64,000 nucleotides of DNA from Luteimonas gilva (lineage in GTDB: Bacteria > Pseudomonadota > Gammaproteobacteria > Xanthomonadales > Xanthomonadaceae): the NCBI RefSeq assembly GCF_005239095.1, contig NZ_SZUA01000001.1, positions 1,593,049 to 1,657,048 on the forward strand. Direction: 5' to 3'. The notes under the pieces were generated by a model. The model saw only the letters and a program-made list of their open reading frames with translations, did not search any database and was not told the origin of the DNA. Below are positions 38,041 to 45,900 of this stretch, in pieces; position 1 is the stretch's first letter; each line of letters begins with the position of its first letter. The position numbers were made by a program, and so were the translations under genes.

Positions 38041-39452
38041 GCGAACCAGCCCTGCAGCATCCAGGTGCCCGGTTCGTTAATCGGGCAGAAGGCCCACGCG
38101 CGCTGCCCGGTGGATAGCTCCAGAATGTAGTAATCGCGTCGAGCATCCTCCCCGTCCCACCACCCGGTTTCCAACCGTTCGGGACCGGACAGGACCGTCG
38201 GCCGCGGGTCGCGAAGCGGTAGGGGGCGATGCAGCAACCAACTCGGCCGCAGCGGCCTCTGGGGTGCCACTGGAAGCTTGCTCGCACTCCAACGCGACCA
38301 GGCCCGCTCGGGACGCGGGTCCACCTCAGGCGCGACCTGATAGACCGCTTCGTTCCCTAGCCGCGCACGTAGCCGCTCGCGCAATTGCTCCCACGGCATC
38401 GCATGGGCGGGACGCTCATCGAATAGATCCCGGCCACCCGGCACGAAAGTCGGCAAGTCCTTGGCGATCAATCTCAACGCCACGATGGCCTTCGGGATCT
38501 GGGCTTGTTCCAAACGACCCTTGGTCAGCTCGAACAGCATGCCAGCCTCGCGTTCGGCGCAGAGCAGTCCCACCATCACGATGGTGGGTGGCAGGCCTTC
38601 ATGCTCCAGGTGCAACTGGAATTGTTGGACGCCTCCATCGCGCCCGGCCAGATACGCCGCCAGGTCTGCCGTCATCCGGCGTACTGGAAACAGCAAGGCT
38701 TGATGGTTTTCGACCTCATAGGACAGCTCGATTTTCATATCGAAACGGTCCGGTGGCTGGTAGCACTCCAGCAACTCAGGCGCATCCCCCAACATGTAAT
38801 CCAGGGTCGTCAGCAGTTCCTGCCCGAAACGGCGGCGCAATCCGTCGCGGGGTAACTCGAACACTTGGCGCAGATGCCGCAGCCCCATCGCATGAAGGCG
38901 GTCGCCGCAGTCCTCCGGCAAGAACGCGCGCCGCACAGGCACACGCCCTAGCATGTTGCGCAACTGTTCTTGGTTAAGGATCGTGAGCCCATCTTCCATG
39001 CGCGCCAACAGTCGCGCACCGTAAGCAGTGGGTGCCAGGGCAATGTGGTGACGAAAGCCCAACGCGGTGAGGTCCTCACGCAATTGCCTTTGGAACTGAG
39101 GCCAAGAGCCATGGAGGCCGAAGCTTCCTTTGGCCTCCAATACGATCGCCCCTGGCCAGCCGGCGTAAACCTGCGAACTGAAACGGTAAGCCCAGGCGGC
39201 AAGGAACTGCTGCCAGCGCTCTTCGGTTTTGGGGTCATGGTTGATCGCGGCAAATCCGGGCACGATGGCTTGCGCCGCGATCAAGCGCATGCCCGGCCTT
39301 AGGCCTGCCTGCCCCGCAGCTCGATTGACGGCGATCAGGTCGCGACGCTGTGCATGCCCTCCAATAATCGCCAAAGGTTCATCGGGTGCGGGATGCCAAC
39401 GAAGGATGCTGTCGATACCCAGATGAGGGAAATAGATACCTGCCCACAGCAT
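38037..39452 (-). CDS. imuB: ImuB, catalytically inactive Y-family polymerase-like adaptor
   Basis: The 471-aa protein has a Y-family fold ([18 protein letters not shown] at the N-terminus, [36 protein letters not shown]). It lacks the acidic DxD/SxDE residues of active polymerases, as known for ImuB. ImuB links DnaE2 to the beta clamp and to ImuA. It begins 9 bp after imuA and overlaps dnaE2 by 4 bp, so the three are co-translated from one SOS transcript. Confidence 0.93.
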   Translation of the reverse strand: MLWAGIYFPHLGIDSILRWHPAPDEPLAIIGGHAQRRDLIAVNRAAGQAGLRPGMRLIAAQAIVPGFAAINHDPKTEERWQQFLAAWAYRFSSQVYAGWPGAIVLEAKGSFGLHGSWPQFQRQLREDLTALGFRHHIALAPTAYGARLLARMEDGLTILNQEQLRNMLGRVPVRRAFLPEDCGDRLHAMGLRHLRQVFELPRDGLRRRFGQELLTTLDYMLGDAPELLECYQPPDRFDMKIELSYEVENHQALLFPVRRMTADLAAYLAGRDGGVQQFQLHLEHEGLPPTIVMVGLLCAEREAGMLFELTKGRLEQAQIPKAIVALRLIAKDLPTFVPGGRDLFDERPAHAMPWEQLRERLRARLGNEAVYQVAPEVDPRPERAWSRWSASKLPVAPQRPLRPSWLLHRPLPLRDPRPTVLSGPERLETGWWDGEDARRDYYILELSTGQRAWAFCPINEPGTWMLQGWFA

Positions 39453-39461
39453 GGTCGCGGC

Positions 39462-40076
39462 TCAATGGCGAACGGCAATGGGAAATGCGCGTGTTGGCGC
39501 GGGTCCACCGCGGCATTTGCGCACAAAGACCTGACGGTCCACGCCAATCTCCAGACGCAAAGCGGCGGGCGATGCCTCATTGGCATAACGCAGGTCGCGA
39601 ACGGCAAAGCCCAGCGTTTGGCCGGTATCTGCGGCTACCTGCAGACGGCGCAACGCATGATGGTTAACTTTCTGTGGCCAGGCCACCACCGCGGCGCATG
39701 CGCCCGAGCGCAGCGCCTGTTCAAAGGCCCACACCGCTTGCCTGGGCTCGGCCTCCACGATATGGAGATGGCGCAGATCGATCCCGCGCACTTGCCAAGC
39801 CGGCGCATAGGGAATGTAAGGCGGAGCGATCAAGGCGACGGCTTTACCTGCTTGCGTAAACCGCTCCAAGGTCGGCATGAGCAGATCCAACTCGCCTACC
39901 CCGTCGGCGGGTATCAATATCTCGGTAAGCGAGCGCTCGGGCCATCCACCCAAAGGCAGCGCTTCATCCAGCGAGGCGTGTCCTGTGGATTGTCGACTAA
40001 GCGGCAGCGCATTCGAGCGACCGCGCCACACCTGACGCGCGAGCAACAGGTTATCCAGTGCTATCACCTGGCCCAT
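39462..40076 (-). CDS. imuA: ImuA, RecA-like SOS mutagenesis accessory protein
   Basis: The 204-aa product starts at ATG 40076, two bases after the lexA stop. An upstream in-frame ATG at 40169 lies inside lexA and is rejected. Sequence features are VWRGRSNALPLSRQSTGHASLDEALPLGGWPERSLTEI, typical of ImuA/SulA-like proteins, with a degenerate RecA core (no P-loop GxxxxGKT). ImuA helps recruit DnaE2/ImuB to lesions and interacts with RecA in other species. Confidence 0.9.
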   Translation of the reverse strand: MGQVIALDNLLLARQVWRGRSNALPLSRQSTGHASLDEALPLGGWPERSLTEILIPADGVGELDLLMPTLERFTQAGKAVALIAPPYIPYAPAWQVRGIDLRHLHIVEAEPRQAVWAFEQALRSGACAAVVAWPQKVNHHALRRLQVAADTGQTLGFAVRDLRYANEASPAALRLEIGVDRQVFVRKCRGGPAPTRAFPIAVRH

Positions 40077-40078
40077 GC

Positions 40079-40687
40079 TTAGACCGTCCGGATTAGGCCG
40101 CAGTAAAGTCCCTCGACCGCGAAGTCTTCGGTCGGATCCGGATCGATCGGCGCAAAAGTCGGATTGCAAGGCATCAGACGTAACGATCGCCCTTTGCGGT
40201 GCAAGCGTTTGACGGTAATGCCTTCCTCACCCACTCGCGCCACCACGATTTGCCCATGCTCAGCATCGGGCGTGGGATGGACGCCAATCAGATCGCCATC
40301 GAGGATCCCCGCTTCGATCATCGACTGGCCTTGGACTCGAAGCAGATAGCGCGGCCGTGGTCGAAACAAAGCCCGATCTACCGCAATTTCGCGCTCGATA
40401 TGATCACCGACCAGAATCGGTATGCCAGCGGCCACTCGCCCTATGAGGGGCAAGCTCAGGGTGTCGGAGGCGCGCCTCGCCTCCAGTAAGCGGATCCCAC
40501 GCGCTCGGCCTCGCGTGAGCTCGATGAACCCTTTTTCGGCTAACGCCTGGAGGTGTTTGGCTACCCCATTGGGGCTAGCCAGGCCAAAGCCTTCAGCAAT
40601 CTCCAAAATGGTTGGCGGACGTCCGTTGGCCGCAATAGAGGCGCGCAGGTATTCCAAGATCGCGTCTTGGCGGTCGGTTAGGCTCAT
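40079..40687 (-). CDS. lexA: LexA-family SOS repressor of the imu cassette
   Basis: The 202-aa repressor has an N-terminal winged helix (LTDRQDAILEYLRASIAANGRPPTILEIAEGFGLASPNGVAKHLQAL). It has an autocleavage site A87-G88 (RVAAGIP), catalytic S122 (QGQSMIEAG) and K160 (ITVKRL), so RecA-stimulated cleavage should work. It heads the lexA-imuA-imuB-dnaE2 operon, the arrangement found in Xanthomonadaceae and pseudomonads where this is often a second LexA paralogue. The start codon directly touches an 18-bp palindrome, the likely autoregulatory operator. Confidence 0.95.
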   Translation of the reverse strand: MSLTDRQDAILEYLRASIAANGRPPTILEIAEGFGLASPNGVAKHLQALAEKGFIELTRGRARGIRLLEARRASDTLSLPLIGRVAAGIPILVGDHIEREIAVDRALFRPRPRYLLRVQGQSMIEAGILDGDLIGVHPTPDAEHGQIVVARVGEEGITVKRLHRKGRSLRLMPCNPTFAPIDPDPTEDFAVEGLYCGLIRTV

Positions 40688-40705
40688 GGTGTAAATATTT
40701 ACACC
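40688..40705 (-). promoter_or_regulatory. Putative LexA operator: perfect 18-bp palindrome at the lexA start
   Basis: GGTGTAAATATTTACACC is a perfect palindrome ending immediately before the lexA ATG, leaving no room for a normal Shine-Dalgarno. TTGGAC about 18 bp upstream of the internal TAAATA could form a promoter, giving a leaderless or near-leaderless transcript with the operator over the -10. A half site (ATTTACA, 40858-40864) lies further upstream. Confidence 0.7.
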
Positions 40706-40958
40706 CTAAGGGTATAAAAGTCCAAACCCAGTGAACGCCGGCCCCATCTCACCGGTTAAGACAGTAGGCAAAACAAGCCTTTGCCGGCCGTTCTTAAGGG
40801 CTGACCTGGTAGCGGATCGCGGGTCCCGAGGCGATACCTAGATTAGCTGCAGGCCTCATTTACATTCCTCTATCGTTGATTGAGGCATCCGTGCACCCAG
40901 TCTCCGCTCCGCGTATAGAAGCGTGTCTTGAATTAGTGCTTGGACCAACGCGCTTCAG

Positions 40959-41627
40959 TCACGCCTCATCTTGACCAACCTTGGTGACCTGCGTCGTAAT
41001 TAAATTTAAGCCGCCGGCCCCTTCAAACTGACTATAAATTTCTCTTTCCGGGTCAAAATACAAATCTCTCGTCCCAATAGTGCAATTCAAAAAATCACGG
41101 CTTAGAACTTGGCCGAGCGGACGCATCGCACCGCTGTGATTGACGCCAGATCTATGCCCTCCCACTACAACCACATTATTCGCAAGGCATGCTTTGTAAC
41201 CGTTTGAAGAATAGTCAATCACAAGCCCCCCGGGAGACATCTGCTCCATAAGCTCGGCCTGCCGCAGCAGAGTTGAGCTCTTCCCTCGCCAGTTTGTTTT
41301 CGCTTGGAATGGAAGACCTTTTCTGCGAATTACGTCTCCACGATTGTTCGCAACTTCAATCTGAAAGATGCCGTCCGCACCCAGTCGTTTCTCAGGAGCA
41401 TTTGGGCCGCGGCCACGCAGCTTCATATAACTAACACGAACCGAGTAGATGCCTTCTGGGCCGGTAAATAGGATCGGCTCACGCATGGCCAGCGCTTGTC
41501 CAAGCGCACCCGTCAGAGAGTCCTCATCGCCGCGATTTTGATCAAAGAAAGCTTCTGCATCCGCAACGCCCGCCAGATATCGGTCACGAAGCATGCTTAT
41601 TAGTGATGGCGGGAGAATGTCTTGCAC
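40959..41627 (-). CDS. Unknown protein with nuclease-like D...QxK motif (222 aa)
   Basis: No family name is assigned. DEDSLTGALGQAL (E35), LGADGIFQIEV (D85) and LPFQAK (Q108, K110) form the E...D...(Q/E)xK pattern of PD-(D/E)xK nucleases in which Q replaces E. It starts 36 bp after the stop of the 170-aa gene, which carries a comparable motif, so the two are probably one transcription unit. The 253-bp stretch between this gene and the lexA operator holds no gene. A restriction or toxin-like role is inference. Confidence 0.55.
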   Translation of the reverse strand: MQDILPPSLISMLRDRYLAGVADAEAFFDQNRGDEDSLTGALGQALAMREPILFTGPEGIYSVRVSYMKLRGRGPNAPEKRLGADGIFQIEVANNRGDVIRRKGLPFQAKTNWRGKSSTLLRQAELMEQMSPGGLVIDYSSNGYKACLANNVVVVGGHRSGVNHSGAMRPLGQVLSRDFLNCTIGTRDLYFDPEREIYSQFEGAGGLNLITTQVTKVGQDEA

Positions 41628-41663
41628 ACAGCTTATTCCTAAAGAAGATGATCGACCAAATGT

Positions 41664-42176
41664 TTAGGCTAGATTCGGTGGAAGCTCGAGACGCGCTTCC
41701 TCGCCGCTCGTTCGATGAAGCAGAACGACTATTTCTGCTAAAGGAAGATCAGCCGCAGCCGTCGCGTCGATCAATTTTTTCCAGGGAACGCTATCCACTC
41801 CAAAAAGCAACAAGATTAGCCTTCGATATCCTATGCCCTGCATCAGCTTGAGCGTCTTAAGGTCTTTCTTGAGGTGGCCCAGGTCGGGGCGACATTCAAC
41901 CTCTATGACCGCAGCGTTATATCGATGTACGCCGGGAAGGTGAAGAATTAGGTCTGGGTTTGGGCCGGTATGCGAGTCAAAATCTGGATGACCCCGCTTG
42001 TCTGGCTCAGCAGTTAGCGTGAGACGCATATCGCCGAATATGAGGCGGAGTTGATGATAGAGTTCGTAGCAATAAGCGCGCTCACGCTTAATTGGCTCTC
42101 GGCCCGCAACGGGCAAATCAAAATAGCGGCCGTCTATACGTTGAGTCGCCTGTCTAATTTTTTCAACAAGATTCAT
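41664..42176 (-). CDS. Unknown protein with PD...ExE nuclease-like motif (170 aa)
   Basis: The likely core is RAYCYELYHQLR (E39), GPNPDLILHLPG (P74, D75) and NAAVIEVECRPDLGHLKKDL (E92, E94, then K103/K104). This resembles the PD-(D/E)xK fold with an atypical ExE in place of ExK. Base composition is AT-rich. It is followed at 36 bp by the 222-aa nuclease-like gene and preceded at 110 bp by the lipoprotein gene. It may therefore be a separate two-gene conflict module or a tail of the rhs operon. Function unknown. Confidence 0.55.
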   Translation of the reverse strand: MNLVEKIRQATQRIDGRYFDLPVAGREPIKRERAYCYELYHQLRLIFGDMRLTLTAEPDKRGHPDFDSHTGPNPDLILHLPGVHRYNAAVIEVECRPDLGHLKKDLKTLKLMQGIGYRRLILLLFGVDSVPWKKLIDATAAADLPLAEIVVLLHRTSGEEARLELPPNLA

Positions 42177-42286
42177 GGCTTATCGCATAAGCACCGTTGC
42201 TATATCCCACTTCAAACATCAGCATCTCTGTCTCAAAAATATCAAGCAGTCGGCCGAAAACGCCCATAGCGATTACGCGCGCGCGA

Positions 42287-42925
42287 TCAATCTTTTTTGC
42301 AACGCCAGCTTTCAACCTGCGCGAGGGTCTTAGAGTCCATCGACTGAACGTCTTGCGGCACTCGACCCGTTGATTTAAATGTGTAGTGCAATCCATAGCC
42401 CTTACCTTGCACATAACGATCGCAAGAAAGAATCCATGATTCGGCGGACCGCCCCGCTTGTTCCGCTAGGCGACAAACCGCCAAAAGCTCGTCGCCGTCA
42501 GCAAGGGGATTTTGCCGCCCATTAGCAGACGCTACCTTCCTCCAAACATAGAGGTCGCTTGTTAGGTTGGGGTTTGAAATAGTCACCGTACGGCCGTCGC
42601 CAGACAATTCGAACTGAGGACTGCCTTCAATCGCTACGCGTTTATAAAAGGAGTCAGCCGGAAGGCTCTCCCACTTCCAAACCTGTGCGGTTTTGGTGGT
42701 GATAAGACCACTACTGATCTCTTTTGGCAGTCCGCAATCCTTATCGGCTGCTTCGCATCCGCGAAATGCAACGTCACCCATATGGCCAGTATCGGCTGGC
42801 GCCCAACCCACGTTAGAGATGGCACGCGCTGCCGGAACACAAAAAACACCCTTGTCGGCCCCGTGGTTTCGTGAACCACATGCTGTCGAGCACAAAAGTC
42901 CAATACTGAGTACGAGCCACTTCAT
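42287..42925 (-). CDS. Putative lipoprotein, likely immunity protein for the Rhs toxin (212 aa)
   Basis: The N-terminus MKWLVLSIGLLCSTACGS is a lipoprotein-type signal with Cys at residue 16 (-3 is Ser, so the lipobox is imperfect). The mature part has several cysteines (FRGCEAADKDCG, LLAVCRLAEQ, WILSCDRYV, WRCKKD), suggesting disulfides in the periplasm. Its ATG overlaps the rhs stop (ATGA), the arrangement expected of a toxin-immunity pair. A periplasmic immunity protein fits an exported Rhs toxin. No homologous family is recognised. Confidence 0.65.
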   Translation of the reverse strand: MKWLVLSIGLLCSTACGSRNHGADKGVFCVPAARAISNVGWAPADTGHMGDVAFRGCEAADKDCGLPKEISSGLITTKTAQVWKWESLPADSFYKRVAIEGSPQFELSGDGRTVTISNPNLTSDLYVWRKVASANGRQNPLADGDELLAVCRLAEQAGRSAESWILSCDRYVQGKGYGLHYTFKSTGRVPQDVQSMDSKTLAQVESWRCKKD

Positions 42926-45900
42926 AGTTCACAACTCGGTAGAGTGCACCATGTAAAGAAGAAGTTCACGACAGGCCTTCCGACAGTCCAAAGGAAATCG
43001 CCACCAAATATGTCTGGCGAAGCCCCATTTGCTCGGAAAACATCATAATGAAATTCAGCGATTGTTTGACCGCTCAACCGCACTGGGTTCGATGGGCTTG
43101 CCCCGGCTCTATCTAAGGCGTTCATATGCCCTCGAACCAAGCCCACCCGAACCTTGTTCATCCTGTTTTCTAGTTCCCGCGGGCAGTTATTTAGCTCGGG
43201 ATCGTTTTCCTTTAAAGAATTCGCCAGCCGCACGTTGGTGAAGAGTGCTCCAGCATAATTTCCTAGCGAGGCTCCGGTTTGCGATGCAACCTCGTAGCCC
43301 CTGCATGCATAGGTGTCGCCGCCGGCGCAAGCGGATTGATAGTAAACATCCCAATCGCCATTATTCGCCGCCCTTCTCTCAACATCCGAAACCCAACAGC
43401 CCTTCTCATTGCACTCGAGTCCAGCCGGATCGACGCGAGTCATCGGATTCCCGCCGACATAGGCATAGGTATTCATGCCGCCAACTAGTCCTATCGGGTC
43501 AGATTGCAAGTAGCGACCGATGCTCGCGTCGTAATCCCGGAAGCCGTTGTACCAATTCCCCGTCTCTGAGTCGAAATACTGCCCCGGATACCCGATATTG
43601 AGACCACCAATACCGTCTTGGTAAACGGTTCGTTCAAAGGCATAGTTCGCGGCACGCCAAACCGGCTGCTGCGTCGAACTGGTGACGGTCTCAGGCCGCC
43701 CCAGATTGTCGTTATGCACAAAGTTGAGCACGCTATTCGGTGTAACGACGCCTAGCAGTTCGTTCCCTACCCAAATATAGCTCTTCCATCCACTGGCATC
43801 GGATTCGGCCAACAGTTGGTTCTGGCCGGCGTAGACGAAGCGGGTCGTGCCCGTCGAATTCGATTTGGCGACGCGTTGGTCGTGCGCGTTAAATGTATAG
43901 GTAGTGTCCGCCGTAGTCGCGCCATTGTAGTAGGAAGCCTTCGACATACGGTTGAAGGCGTCGTACTCGTACGAGGTGATGTGATGGTAGTGCGCATGTT
44001 CCCAATTTCGGTTGCCACGGCCATCGTATTGGTATTCGACGGCGGTGTTGTTGTTTGAAAGATTAGACCCTATGACACGATTACTGTACGCATCGATGCT
44101 GTACACCCTGTCGCCGTTGGGCCCGACATAACTGCCGCGGTTGCCGTTGGCGTCGTGCTGCCAGGTCGCCATATTCGCGCCACCTGCAGACACGCTGGTT
44201 AATCGGCTTAGCTCGTCGTAACCGTAGTTCCGGCTCAACGATGGCGTTGCGGCATCGGTCATAGACGTGATGTCGTTGTTCTTGTCGAAAGCATAAGTCA
44301 AGCTCTGAGTCAGAGTGTCGGTATCGCTGGTGCTGATGCCGCTCAGGCGACCATCCATGTCGTAGTTGTAGCGGCGCTCTAAGCCGTTGCCGTAGGTCCA
44401 GCCGATCGCTGGCCCAAAAGGTCGATAGAGGAAGTTCGTGGCCACATAGACGCCTGTCCCACTCGCGTTGGCGGCCACGCCCGACAAGCGGCCATTGGCA
44501 TAGGAGTAGGCAACATAGACGCCGCTCGGATAGCTAATGCCGGTGATCCGGCCCATGCCGTCGTAAGCGTAACCCGTGTGGTAGCTAGAGCTTGGTGTCC
44601 AATCGTGCTTAGTCGCCACCTGCCCTTGAGGGGTGTAGGAATATTGAGTGATAGTCCCGCCAGCGAGATTCGTATTGGTCTCACACAACATGCCCTTGCC
44701 ATTGGCGCACGTATCGTACGTGTAGTTGCGACCGGCGGTACTTGTGCCATACCAAGTAATACGCCCGAGCCCATCGTATTGGTAGACCAATCCGCTGCCG
44801 TCTGCCCTACTTAGACTTGTACGTAACCCCTCAGGGCTATATTGGAAAGTAGTGATACCTGTATCCGGACTAGATTGAGACCAGAGCTGCCCGAATCCGT
44901 CATAGCTGTAAGTCGTGATAAGGCCCCGCGAATCCACCACCTTGGCTAATCGGTCCCCAGCGTCATATTCGAACTGAGTAATTGCATTGCGAGGATCGGT
45001 AGATGTGACCATCCGAGCCAAGCCGTCGTAAGTTAACGTCGTGACTCTATTGAGCGAGTCGGTAATCGTCTTGACTCGACCTACGCCATCGTAGGTATAA
45101 CGAATATTCGAACTGCTACCGTTGACGTCGTTACCGCGTCTGGCGCGGACGCGCGCGAGCTCGTCGTAGTCGATGTAGGTGCGCGACAGGACCAGCGTCG
45201 ATGAGCCGGATTCGATGCCGGTCTCGATCATGGTGACGTCGCCGTTCAAGTTGTAGCTGAATTTCTGGAAGCCGAGCGGCGGCGGGGGTGGGGGCTGGAC
45301 CGCGATAGACGCGTCGACCAGCGGCCCGAACCATTCGACGCCGTATTTGATCATCGACCACTGTAGCGAATAATTGCCGACGGCCGGAGCCGTCGCCGGA
45401 ATGCTGAAGTTTGCGGTCTGGCCAGGCGCCACCGGGGCGGACAGCGTGCCCCAGCTCATATTCCATAGCGCGTAGTTGGCGCCGTTGGTCGGAGAGAGGA
45501 AGTAGAGGTCCGGCGTCCACGTGGTGGTGCCGCTATTGAGCATCTGAATGTTGAAAGTCACCGGCTTCCCGGTCTCCACGGATGCCGGGATGCTCTTGCT
45601 CACGAACGAAGCGCCGTTCGTAGGGGCGGGCTGAACGGTGATCACGGTATTCGGCGTATAGGCGCCGAACCAAGCCACGCCGTCGCGCACCATCCGCCAC
45701 TGGAAATTGTAGTTGCCGGCGGTAGCCGGAGCGGTGACGTTGAAATTGAAGGTCGCGGTTTGCCCATTGGCTACCGAGCCTGGCGTCGCGACGCGCTGCA
45801 AGCCCCAAGTCATGTTGTCGAGCGGGTTGGCCGAACCCAGGTTGTGGTTGGTTGCGGCGGTCCAAGTCTCGCTGCCACCGTTGATCATGCGCAGCGTGAC

